DNA of 48,032 bases from Bacteroidales bacterium (GCA_024682995.1 JAIKYR010000150.1:1-48032); one strand, 5' to 3'. Numbered from the stretch's first letter, positions 7,858-18,300 are shown. Made by a program: numbers and translations. The notes: a model not told the origin generated them from the letters alone.

Positions 7858-8058
7858 ATGAAAAACAGGATTACAGTGGCACGCGCCGAAGTTAACATCA
7901 CCCAAGGCGAACTGGCGGAAAAAATCGGCGTGACCCGTCAAGCGGTGAACTCCATCGAGTTAGGCAAATACGTCCCCAGCACCCTCTTGGCGCTGAAGAT
8001 GGCGCGGTATTTCGGCAAAACAGTGGAAGAACTATTCATGCTGGAGGAGGGGGATTAA
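7858..8058 (+). CDS. Small XRE-family helix-turn-helix regulator
   Basis: The 66-residue protein is almost entirely one HTH_3 domain (ITQGELAEKIGVTRQAVNSI, then ELGKYVPSTLLALKMARYF). The C-terminal TVEELFMLEEGD is typical of the compact YozG-like group that consists of only the DNA-binding fold. The frame is open upstream to 7801, but ATG 7858 starts exactly at the domain. It sits 34 nt after the membrane protein gene and is probably co-transcribed. It may regulate its own operon, where repeated sequence lies over the promoter. Confidence 0.9.
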   Translation: MKNRITVARAEVNITQGELAEKIGVTRQAVNSIELGKYVPSTLLALKMARYFGKTVEELFMLEEGD

Positions 8059-8096
8059 TACAGTTTTTTTTCGCGATTGCAAAAATCTGAGTTTTG

Positions 8097-8127
8097 GCGA
8101 GGTGGTCAAAAAATTTGACCACCTCGC
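8097..8127 (+). other. Perfect 14-bp-stem hairpin without a T tract
   Basis: GCGAGGTGGTCAAA (8097-8110) is followed by AAA and its exact reverse complement (8114-8127). The spacer is only 3 nt. TATATATAG follows rather than a run of T, so it may be a terminator of unusual form, a 3'-end stabilising hairpin, or a protein-binding palindrome. Confidence 0.75.
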
Positions 8128-8173
8128 TATATATAGAAAAAGCATCTTTGCTGCAAATTCATAAACACTGAAT

Positions 8174-8218
8174 GAAATCAACTAACAGGTAAAAAACGAA
8201 ATGGAGAGATATTCCGTT
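8174..8218 (+). repeat. Shared upstream element, copy 2
   Basis: This is a 45-nt relative of 4931-4973, with the same GAAATCAACTAAC start and GAGATATTCCGTT end. It lies upstream of the FISUMP-protein gene. Confidence 0.7.
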
Positions 8219-8224
8219 TTTTTT

Positions 8225-8232
8225 TACTTTTG
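8225..8232 (+). promoter_or_regulatory. Putative -7 box of the FISUMP-protein gene
   Basis: TACTTTTG fits TAnnTTTG, 22 nt before ATG 8255. The 200 nt between the XRE stop and this gene hold only this box, the shared element and the hairpin at 8097-8127. Confidence 0.45.
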
Positions 8233-8254
8233 TCACTTTAAATAATATACCGAT

Positions 8255-10588
8255 ATGAAAAGAATCCTTCTTCTCTCAATAGCGTTGTTTTCACTGACAA
8301 TTCATGCACAAGAGACAATAGATTTACTGTTTTCAGGCATTGACAAGAACAACAATTATGTGCGGATAGACAGCGTTATCGTGAAAAACATCACTCGGGG
8401 ATGGTCGGAAACCATTTTTTTCCCCGACACCGTATATACGTTGGAGATCGGCACCTCGATAGAGGATCCCCAATTGGCGGAAGGCATGGAGGTGATGCCA
8501 AACCCATTTGATGGGCAGACACGGGTCAACATCTCATCTGCCAAAGACGAGCCGGTAACGATGGTCTTGGTTGACGTAAACGGGAAAAAATGTGCATCCT
8601 ATAGTGGGAACCTCGTTTGTGGAAACAATTTTTTTGAGATCTCCGTGACAACTCCGCAAGTATATGTTCTGTCGGTGACTGCCCCATCCAGCACTCGCAG
8701 CCTGAAAATGATCAACAAAGGCCATGCCAGTGCCGACAGGATTCGGACGGCCAACCATTCGGAAAAAGCGATGAAGGTGTGTCTGAGAAGCACATCCTCC
8801 CATGATTTTGAATTGGGAGATGAGATGCAATACTCGGGTTATTTCTCCAGTCACGGCATACTGTTTCCGAGCGAAACAGTGACGCAGCAACAGTACACAA
8901 GTGAGGATATTCAGTTGCTATTCCTCATTGATCCGACCAGCCTTATGACCGTTACTACCGACACGCTGACTTCTAATAACTCGTTGACAGTACAATGCTA
9001 TGGGACAGTGACGACAAATGAAAACGTGTTAGCGCGGGGATTCTGCTGGGGAACTCTCCCGCATCCCTCCCTGGCAAACGACCATTCGGTGGAAAACGGC
9101 GGTACGGGCAGCTTTTCCAGTATTTTGGCAGGATTGGACCCTGAAAAAAGGTACTATTTGAGAGCTTATGCCACAATTCGTTACGGCACGGTTTATGGCA
9201 ATGAATATCAGTTCCGCATATCCCAATCTTTCACGCAAACAGACACTGCTTTTCTGGCCGATGGAACGAATTGCGGCAACGGGTGCACCTACGTGTCGTC
9301 TGTGAACATCAACGACTTTTCTCCTTCTGACACTATACAGAGCGTTAATGACATTGGCTTTGTGCGGATTAAAATAGAGCATTCGTGGGTTGGGGATTTA
9401 TGGATAGCGCTGGTTTGCCCCAATGGACAATTTTCCTCAATCTTACGGAAATTCAGCAGTTCGACAACCACGGAATGCACAAGTGCTATTCCACAATCGG
9501 AATGGGGATGGATTCCAACAGGAAATCCCAACTGTCAATTTGGAATTGACGGTACTTCCAACAATTATTATGAAAACAAATGCAATCCCGCCAGCAATCC
9601 AATGGGAACCCCATGGAACTATGTTTGGTCGGACAATACAAACAACAACTACCAATACCATCCTGACAATTATGTTTATGTAAGCAGCAATATAACTAGT
9701 GACCATCGCCTGGATTCCACCAACGTGGCGGCAATGACCAACGTATTCCATCCGGAAAATTCTTTCGCCAACTTGATTGGTTGTCCTTTAAACGGCACTT
9801 GGAGTATTGAAGTGGTAGATGGTGAGCCCCTTTGCAACGGTTGGATAACCGAATGGGAATTGGCTTTTGACAGGGGGGGAACCATCTTGGTGACTCCTGC
9901 CATGTCGGAGGGACCCTGTCCGGATGCTGCCACCGTGACAGACTACGATGGTAATGTTTATAACACGGTACAGATTGGTAATCAATGCTGGATGCGGGAG
10001 AACCTTCGTACCACACATTACGCGGATGGGACAGCTGTTCCTGCCGGCAGTGGCGACAATTTCAACGATTATGTACCCTTCTACTATGATTACAATAGTT
10101 CCAATATTCCATTAGAAGCTCGAGGTTACCATTATACTTGGACTGCAGTGATGCATGGGGCAAACAGCAGTGCAAGCGTTCCGAGTGGTGTACAGGGCAT
10201 CTGCCCTACTGGCTGGCACGTGCCAAGTGATGCAGAGTGGACCATAATGGAGACTACGCAAACCGAGATGGACGTATCTGGTACAGGCACACGCGGAGAC
10301 CATGCGAGCAGATTGGCAGGAGACTATTGGAACACTTCAAACATCGCCAACTCCCCTGGCGATGCAAATTACCCATGGCATAATGCATCAGGTTTTTCCG
10401 CAGTTCCGGCAGGCAACTGGGGCGGTGCGAGTTTTTTCTCCTCGGGCGAAAACGCGTTTTTTTGGTCTTCAACAGGAGGAACTGGCACCTTCTCAAGTTG
10501 TCGCCAACTGCGCTACGATAATACGTGTGTGACCAACACTGGCTGGTACAAACGGCTCGGTTATTCAGTCCGTTGTCTTCTCGATTAA
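8255..10588 (+). CDS. Secreted FISUMP-domain protein with Fn3-like and P-domain-like modules
   Basis: The 777-residue product begins with a signal peptide (MKRILLLSIALFSLTIHAQ). Residues about 72-150 look like a T9SS type A sorting-domain fold, but placed near the N-terminus (MEVMPNPFDGQTRVNISS, then MVLVDVNGKKCASY). An Fn3-like module follows (about 230-325). Residues about 350-540 resemble the proprotein convertase P domain (IKIEHSWVGDLWIALVCPNG, then NGTWSIEVVDGEPLCNGWIT). The last 220 residues match the Fibrobacter succinogenes major paralogous (FISUMP) domain: YNTVQIGNQCWMRENLRTT, GICPTGWHVPSDAEW, and a final SVRCLLD. There is no conventional C-terminal sorting domain, so its export route is unclear. 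sbcD begins 15 nt downstream. Confidence 0.8.
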   Translation: MKRILLLSIALFSLTIHAQETIDLLFSGIDKNNNYVRIDSVIVKNITRGWSETIFFPDTVYTLEIGTSIEDPQLAEGMEVMPNPFDGQTRVNISSAKDEPVTMVLVDVNGKKCASYSGNLVCGNNFFEISVTTPQVYVLSVTAPSSTRSLKMINKGHASADRIRTANHSEKAMKVCLRSTSSHDFELGDEMQYSGYFSSHGILFPSETVTQQQYTSEDIQLLFLIDPTSLMTVTTDTLTSNNSLTVQCYGTVTTNENVLARGFCWGTLPHPSLANDHSVENGGTGSFSSILAGLDPEKRYYLRAYATIRYGTVYGNEYQFRISQSFTQTDTAFLADGTNCGNGCTYVSSVNINDFSPSDTIQSVNDIGFVRIKIEHSWVGDLWIALVCPNGQFSSILRKFSSSTTTECTSAIPQSEWGWIPTGNPNCQFGIDGTSNNYYENKCNPASNPMGTPWNYVWSDNTNNNYQYHPDNYVYVSSNITSDHRLDSTNVAAMTNVFHPENSFANLIGCPLNGTWSIEVVDGEPLCNGWITEWELAFDRGGTILVTPAMSEGPCPDAATVTDYDGNVYNTVQIGNQCWMRENLRTTHYADGTAVPAGSGDNFNDYVPFYYDYNSSNIPLEARGYHYTWTAVMHGANSSASVPSGVQGICPTGWHVPSDAEWTIMETTQTEMDVSGTGTRGDHASRLAGDYWNTSNIANSPGDANYPWHNASGFSAVPAGNWGGASFFSSGENAFFWSSTGGTGTFSSCRQLRYDNTCVTNTGWYKRLGYSVRCLLD

Positions 10589-10603
10589 CCCAACTACTCT
10601 GTT

Positions 10604-11833
10604 ATGAAAATACTACACACCTCCGACTGGCACCTCGGGCACGTGCTGTACGAGTACGACCGCACGCATGAGCATCGCTCGTTTCTCGACCAACTGGTCG
10701 CCATTGCGGAACGGGAACGCCCCGATGCACTGATCGTATGCGGCGACGTGTTCGACCGCGTGGTGCCCTCCGTGGAGGCACGGCAACTCTACGTGAACAC
10801 CCTCCTCACCCTGCGTGACCGTTGCCCCGATATGCGCATCGTGATCACCGCCGGCAACCACGACGGCAAATCCGCCATAGAAGTGGAATCTCTGATTTGG
10901 GACCGCCTGAATGTGAAGGTGATAGGCCAGGTGGAACGTCTTGACGACGGCTCCATTAATGCGGACCGGCACATTGTGGAAATCACGGATCATGAGGGGC
11001 ATCCCGCCGGCTTCATCATCGCCGTACCACACGTGTATGAGTACAGCTACCCGCAAATCGGCGAGGCCCAAACCAAAGAGGAACGTCAGAAGGCCTTCTT
11101 CCAACTGCTGTTGGACGAGACCGCCCGCCGCAATCCCGACGGTCTGCCTGTGGTGCTCACCGCCCACCTCTCCCTGACAGGCGGCAACTTCGCCGGCCAC
11201 AGCTTCGCGGAGAGCCTCGGCAACATCGAGACAGTGGACCAGGAACAGTTAGGAAACGGCTACGACTATCTGGCTTTGGGGCACATCCACAACGCCAAGA
11301 CCTTTACCGGCGGCGCCGCCATGGCCCGCTACTGCGGCACGCCCATCGCCGTGTCGTTTGACGAACAGGGCACTCATGGCGTGTCATTAGTGACCATCGC
11401 GCGCGACGCCGCCCCCGTGGTCGAGGAGATCCCCATCCGCAACCCACGACCGCTGCTCACCCTACCCGCCAAACCAGCCCCCTTCGAGGAGGCACTCTCC
11501 GAATTGGAAGAGCTGCCCGCCGACACACAGGCTTACATACGCCTCCATGTGCTGCTGAACGGTCCGCTGTCACCCAACTACGTGGAGCGTATCACCCAAA
11601 CCCTCAAGGGGAAACAGGCCCGCTACTGCTGCGTGAAGACCGTCTTGCCGACCATCTCGTCCGACGACGAGGAAGAACCCATCGCCGACACCTTCGACGC
11701 CGACAACATGCCTGACCCGATAGAGCTGGCATCCCACTTCTTCCGGAAAAAGTTCAACGTGCCACCCGATGAGGAGATGCTGAAGATGCTGAAAGAAGCC
11801 ATCATGAGGTCAAACCAAGCAATTAATAGTTAA
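10604..11833 (+). CDS. sbcD: Exonuclease subunit SbcD (Mre11 family)
   Basis: The 409-residue protein is the nuclease half of the SbcCD complex, which processes hairpins and double-strand ends. The phosphoesterase metal motifs are intact and in order: HTSDWHLGH near residue 5, VCGDVFDR near 45, AGNHDGKSA near 83, LTAHLSLTGG near 185 and ALGHIHNAK near 225. The C-terminal third is the SbcD capping and partner-binding region. Length is typical. The partner gene sbcC starts 114 nt downstream, but is frameshifted as sequenced. Confidence 0.95.
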   Translation: MKILHTSDWHLGHVLYEYDRTHEHRSFLDQLVAIAERERPDALIVCGDVFDRVVPSVEARQLYVNTLLTLRDRCPDMRIVITAGNHDGKSAIEVESLIWDRLNVKVIGQVERLDDGSINADRHIVEITDHEGHPAGFIIAVPHVYEYSYPQIGEAQTKEERQKAFFQLLLDETARRNPDGLPVVLTAHLSLTGGNFAGHSFAESLGNIETVDQEQLGNGYDYLALGHIHNAKTFTGGAAMARYCGTPIAVSFDEQGTHGVSLVTIARDAAPVVEEIPIRNPRPLLTLPAKPAPFEEALSELEELPADTQAYIRLHVLLNGPLSPNYVERITQTLKGKQARYCCVKTVLPTISSDDEEEPIADTFDADNMPDPIELASHFFRKKFNVPPDEEMLKMLKEAIMRSNQAINS

Positions 11834-11947
11834 GAGTTTAGAGTTGAGCGTTTAGAGAATTTGCAAAAAAGCCTATCACCATTCACTATTCACTAATCAC
11901 TGATCACTATTCACTAATCACTATTCACTAACCACAACAATCTCAAA
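11834..11947 (+). repeat. sbcD-sbcC spacer with seven-copy heptamer tract
   Basis: Positions 11881-11930 are seven 7-nt units (ATTCACT, AATCACT or GATCACT) in tandem. Before them lies an A/T-rich stretch (11829-11858) built from GTTTAGAG-like words. Similar words recur inside the C10 protease gene at 15548-15575 and 17511-17538. No promoter was recognised. Confidence 0.75.
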
Positions 11948-14900
11948 ATGATACTGAAGAAAATACACATTCATAATATCGCTTCGTTGGAGAATGCCGA
12001 GCTGGATTTCGACCAGAAACCGCTCTCCACCGCCCGACTGTTCCTCATCTGCGGCGACACCGGAAGCGGTAAAACACCCTGTTAGATGCGATATGTCTAG
12101 CCTTGTACGGCGTGACACCCCGCCTGCGCATGGCCAACAACCGGAAAAAAGAGTACGGACGCGACATCATCTCGGCACAGGACTCGCGCAACCTGATGCG
12201 GCACGGCGCCACAGAATCTTCCGTGGAACTCACCTTCACCGGGGATGACGGCAAAGAATACGTCGCGGGATGGCACGCCCGCCGTACCCGCAACATGACC
12301 CTTGACCCGACCAAGCGCAGCCTCACAGTGGACGGCATTCCCGTGGACCGCAAGGAGATGGAGGCTGCGCTGCTGAACGCCGTGGGCATGGACTTCGACC
12401 AGTTCTGCCGCACCACCATGCTGGCACAAGGACAGTTCACCCAATTCCTGAAGAGTTCGGAAGATGAAAAGTCCAAAATCCTGGAGAAGATGACACGTAC
12501 GGAACAGTACAGCATCATCGGGCAGACTATCTTCAAAATGTGTGGGGAAGCGGAACGGACATACCGGGACGAAAAGGCCAAAGCAGATGCGATCAACCTG
12601 ATGGAAAAAGACGAACGTGAGGCTGTACTACAAGATCTGGAACTGACTACTGCAAAGAAAGATAAAACAAAGCTACAACAGCAGACCATAGAGGCGAAAT
12701 TCCGATGGATGGAAAAAGAGAAGGAGACCTTGGCCGCCAAACAGGCGGCTGAACATCAGTTAGCAATCTGTCGCGAACAGGTGGAAGCCCCCCAGTTCAA
12801 AGCCGACGAACAGCGGGTGGCCGACTTCGACCTCTCGGCAACGGCACGGGCCGATTATGACACCTTGCGCCAGCAGAAAGAGCGGATGCAGCGGATTCTG
12901 ACGGAAAAGGAGCCTAATGCCCGCAAGCAGTTCGCACAACTGGCACACTCGAAAACACTCTTTGCTGAAACACTCCAGAAAGAGCAACAGGATTGTGAGG
13001 AAAAACGCAAACAAATAGAGAGCGAAGCGGAACATGAACCCATGTACGCCCAATACCAGACCATTACCGCCAAGTTGGACGAGGTGGTTCGTTATCAAAC
13101 TGAAAATCAAAACGATGATAGCGAATGTAAACGTTTGCAGGATTTGCAACCCGCCTTGAAACAGGAGCTTCTCGACCGCGAAAAAGCGGAGAAGAATCTG
13201 GAAAAATCGACAGCACAACAGCATAATGCTGTGCAGCAGGCCGAGCAGGCCTTGGGAACATTGAACCCGGATACCTTGGCCACCGACCGCCAAAACGTGG
13301 GACAAAAACAGACCAACCTCAACACGGCACTTGTGGAGACCAGCCGTCTGGAAAGTGCCCTTCAAAAGGCGCAAACCATCCGAGATAACATAGCCGACAA
13401 GGAGAATACCCGACAGGCCGAGACGAAGAAACTGGAAGCGGCCAAGCCGTTGGAAGCCGAACGCAAAACCGCCTACGAGCAATCACAGGAAGCGATACGG
13501 GCGGCGGAACTGGCCATCGGCGACCAGGTGCAAGCCATTCGGGCACAGCTGAAAACGGGCGACGTGTGTCCCGTATGCGGCCAAGTGATCCACAATCTTC
13601 TGTCGGATGATGCAGCCCGCCAGATACTGGACCCTTTACAAGCGGATCTGGATGCAAAAAAGGCAGTCTGGATAGAGAAACAGTCCGAAATAAAAGCCTC
13701 GGAAAGCATCCTGAAGGATTGTCAAATCGCCTTGGAAAAACTCAAGCGCGAGGAGGCGACTGCTACCGCCGAGGTGACGGCCGCTCATGCGAAGGTGCGC
13801 GAATGCTGCCACAAGATTGCCGTGGAGGTGCCGGAACTGTCGGAAGATATAATCGAGCGGCTGAAGACGGGAATAGATACGGTGGGGATAACGTTGCAGG
13901 AAGAGCGGGAAAAACTGAATGAGCGTCAGAAAAAGGTGGACAACCAGCAGAAGACCATTTCCTCCTTCAAAGATATGGAGACCGAATTGCATAAGAAATT
14001 GGCCACAGCACAGCAGGAAACACAAAAAGCATCTAATCTTCTGCGAGAGCAGACACAAAATCTGGAAAACCGCAAACAGCAAATTAAAAACCGTAATATA
14101 CAGATTGCCAAAAATCTACAAGAGGTTTCCCAATGTATGACCATTCCCGGATGGCAAGAACAGTGGGAGCAAGACGCTACTGGATTTGTCGCGAATCTTA
14201 AAAACAAGGCGGAATCTTACCGGCAGTTGCAAGAGGAACATAGAAAACTGAGCGTCCGCATTCAGCAGGCAGAAACCTCGCTGAAGAACATGAATCATTC
14301 GTGCGACCAAGTCCTTAAACTTTGGACGGATTGGACAACGGAAGACGAGCCAGCGGGAACTCTGATTACAGAAAAACTGGACGACTTATGGAACTCGTTT
14401 GCCGTTAATGCCGGCAAACTGTTCGAGGCAAAGAGGAGTGCGGAGGAGGAGATTAACCGATTGGAAGAGAATCTGCAACAGTTTTATAGCCAGCATCCTG
14501 CCATCCAGGAGGAGCGTCTGATAGAATTTCGGGGTTATGCCAATATCGAGGATTTACGGCAGACATGCCGCGAGCGGCGTGAGGCGTTAGCGCGTGCACA
14601 GGGTGCCGTGGAAACCTGCACGGAAGCGTACAACCGCCACCACGAGTCAGAGCATCCTCCCTTTGAGGAATCGGACACGGTAGAAAGCCTTCGTCAAGCA
14701 CTGGATATGGGATTGAAGACCTTGGAAGATATGTCCAAGAAAATCACGACATTGGAGAACCAGCTGAATCATGATGCGGCGGAACGCGAGCGGCAAAAGG
14801 AGCTATTGAAGATGGTGGCGCAATTAGAGGCCACAACACAGAAGTGGAACACCCTTAACGAATGTTTCGGCGGCTCCGATGGGATGAGATTCCGCCTCAT

Positions 14901-15354
14901 CGCACAAAGCTATCTGTTAGAGAATCTGTTGCGAAGTGCCAACCTCTATCTGCACGATTTGGACAAGCGTTACAAGCTGGAGTGCATCCCCGGCACGCTG
15001 ACCATCAGCCTGCGCGACCAGTACCAGCCCGACATGGTCAGTCCGGTGGATACGCTCAGCGGGGGCGAGAGCTTCATCGTCTCGCTGGCGTTGGCGCTGG
15101 CCCTCGCCTCCATGAACCGGCAGGGGCTCTCCATCGACACGCTTTTCATCGACGAGGGGTTCGGCACCTTGAGTGAGAACGAGTTGAACACGGTGATGAC
15201 GCTTTTGGAGCGTTTGCAGGCGCAGAAGGGCAAACGGGTTGGAGTAATCAGCCACGTGCGGGAGTTGCGAGACCGCATTCCCGTGCATGTGGAGGTACGC
15301 CGCCTCGATCCCACGCGCAGCGGCGTGCGCGTCACGGACCGCACAGCGGGGTAA
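11948..15354 (+). pseudogene. sbcC: SbcC exonuclease ATPase subunit, frameshifted in Walker A
   Basis: From ATG 11948 the frame reads MILKKIHIHNIASLENAELD and on to CGDTGSGKT, the Walker A motif. It then hits TAG at 12083-12085 after 45 residues. Inserting one base in AAAACACCC (12071-12079) restores GSGKTTLLDAICLALYGVTP and continuous reading to 15354, giving 1135 residues. The remainder is intact: long coiled coils either side of the zinc hook CPVCG (13567-13578), then the ABC signature LSGGES near 15060 and Walker B FIDEGFGTL near 15150. SbcC is the SMC/Rad50-like ATPase that works with SbcD. As sequenced, the ATP-binding site is broken. A real null mutation, a programmed shift and a base-calling or assembly error are all possible. 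Confidence 0.9.
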
Positions 15355-15358
15355 TGTG

Positions 15359-18300
15359 TTATTGTTTCACCACCTTCTTTACCCCTATCACATTCCCATC
15401 CGCCACGACCTTGATGAAATAGACACCGTTGGCGTAGCGCGATAGGTCGATTTGAGTTTGTGCGGATGTGCCCGTTTGTAGAGACGTTGCGCGCAACGTC
15501 TCTACAACGCCTACCAATTTGCCGTAAATGTCAAACACCTGAATTTGGGTGATTGGTGAATTGTGATTGGTAAATTGGACATTAACAATGCCGTTTGTCG
15601 GGTTCGGATAAACCTTGAAATCAAATGTATTGTGGTCATCGATGCCCACCGTGATGGTCAAATGCAGCGTCACCACGCTATCGCAACCATGGACGGTCTG
15701 TAGGGTTTGCGTGTAGTCGCCGGAGGCGCAATAAGTCTGGTCGTTCCAGACATAGCAGGAATCCGGGCAGGAGATGGTGAACTCAGCGTCCCTTGTTGGA
15801 TTGACCGTCAACTTCAGGGTGTCCATGCTGGCGCAACCATTAGTGTTGGTGTATACGTGCGTGTAAGTGCCTGATGTAGTGTAGGTCATACCGTGCCACG
15901 TAAAGCTCTCACAGGCCGTTTCTGTTTCAACGTTGTGTGTGCCGTGGTTGACAGTGAGTTTCAGTGTATCCACGCTGGCGCAACCGGCAGCGTTGGTGTA
16001 TGCATGCGTGTAGGTGCCTGAGCTGGTGTATGTCTGTCCGTGCCAGGTGAAGCTCTCGCAGGCGATCTCCGTTTCCACATTATGCGTGCCGTAGCTGACG
16101 GTGAGGTACAGTGTATCCACGCTGGCGCAACCGTTAGTGTTGGTGTATGCGTGCGTGTACGTGCCTGAGGACGTGTAGGTTTGCCCGTGCCACGTGAAAC
16201 TCTCACAGGCCGTTTCAGTTTCAACGTTGTGCGTGCCGTGGTTGACAGTGAGTTTCAGTGTATCCACGCTGGCACAACCGATAGCGTTGGTGTATACGTG
16301 CGTGTACGTGCCTGAGGACGTGTAGGTCTGTCCGTGCCACGTAAAACTCTCACAGGCCGTTTCGGTTTCAACATTGTGTGTGCCGTAGTTGACCGTGAGG
16401 TGCAGCGTGTCCACGCTGGCGCAGCCATTAGTGTTGGTGTATGCATACGTGAAGGTGCCGGAACTGGTGTAGGTATGCCCGCGCCACGTGAAACTCTCAC
16501 AGGCCGCTTCAGTTTCAACGTTGTGCGTGCCGTGGTTGACAGTGAGTTTCAGTGTATCCACGCTGGCGCAACCGTCGGTGTTGGTGTATGCGTACGTGTA
16601 GGTGCCTGAGGACGTGTAGGTCTGCCCATGCCATGTAAAACTCTCACAGGCCGTTTCTGTCTCAACATTGTGTGTGCCGTAGTTGACGGTCAGCTTCAGG
16701 GTGTCCATGCTGGCGCAACCATTAGTGTTGGTGTATGCGTGCGTGTAGGTGCCTGATGTAGTGTAGGTCTGACCGTGCCATGTGAAACTCTCACAGGCCG
16801 TTTCTGTCTCAACGTTGTGCGTGCCGTAGTTGACGGTCAGCTTCAGGGTGTCCACGCTGGCGCAACCGTCAGTGTTGGTGTATGCGTGCGTGTAGGTGCC
16901 CGAGGACGTGTAGGTCTGACCGTGCCAAGTGAAGCTCTCGCAGGCCGTTTCTGTCTCAACGTTGTGCGTGCCGTGGTTGACAATGAGTTTCAGTGTATCC
17001 ACGCTGGCACAACCGGTAGCGTTGGTGTATGCGTGCGTGTAGGTGCCTGAGGACGTGTAGGTCTGCCCGTGCCACGTAAAACTCTCACATGCCGTTTCAG
17101 TCTCAACATTGTGTGTGCCGTAGTTGACCGTGAGGTGCAGCGTGTCCACGCTGGCGCAGCCGACAGCGTTGGTGTACTCGTAAGTATAGGTTCCCGATGT
17201 GGAGAGTTCGATATCGTGCCATATGGGAAACCCGATGCTAATCCACGTAAAGAACTCAACGACATGCCACGTAAAGCTTTCACATGCTGTTTCGATCTCC
17301 ACATTGTGGGTGCCATGATTGACGATAAGGTACAAGGTGTCGACGCTGGCACAGCCGGTAGCATTGGTGTACTCGTAGGTGTATACGCCCGATGTGGTGT
17401 ACGTCACGCCATGCCACATGAAACTCTCACATGCCGTTTCAGTTTCAACGTTGTGCGTGCCATGGTTGATAGTGAGATTGAGTGTGATAATGCTGTCGCA
17501 GCCATGGATGGTTGAGAGTTTAAAGTTTAGTGTTGAGAAAGGAGGTGTGCCGACTTCAAAAATGGTGTCCCTATCACCGAAATGGAATGTATAAGGCAGA
17601 TCGTTCTCGCAAATGGAGACATTGACATTTTCAGATGCCAACGGATAAATCGTTAAATGATGTGTAACAATACTGTCGCATCCAGCTTGGGAAGTGAATG
17701 ATTCTACCAACAACGTTGACGTAGTATATATCGAATCATGCCATGTGTAACTGCCACAGGCCACAATACTGTCGCTGACATTGTAGGGAATACATTCAAA
17801 TGTTGCGACATAGGACATGTCGGCCGTTGCCACCACCGAGCGCGGATTGTCAGTATTACCATCATGCCATCCCAAGAAACGATAACCTTCGTATGGTACG
17901 GCGGTAAGCGTGACAGTGTCCAAATAGGGTACTGTGTCGCTGCCGAGGACATAGCCGCGACTGCAGTATTCTGGCAAAACAGTGTTGTATATCTGGATAT
18001 TATCAATGGCGGATGCTTGATCGGAACCAACACCGCTGGGATTCTTAACCCATCTAAAGCATAAGTAATACAATCCGGAGGCTGATATGATTTTCTGTCC
18101 ACTTTGCCTCGTCCAATTCAAATTATTAAACGATTGCCCAAGAAAAAGGACATCATTAGGCAGTTGCCAAACATCTGTAGAAATTGAAAATGTAATCGGT
18201 ATCAGATAAGCATTGAAATAATCATAAATCCCGCTATGGCAGTCAAAACTATAGTTACACGGACCCGCAGCGAGCATAAAAGGAGAAGTATATGTAACAA

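Noticed and set aside
15800..17464. CRISPR-like array
   Set aside because: Units are in-frame coding repeats of 147 bp with no separate spacers.
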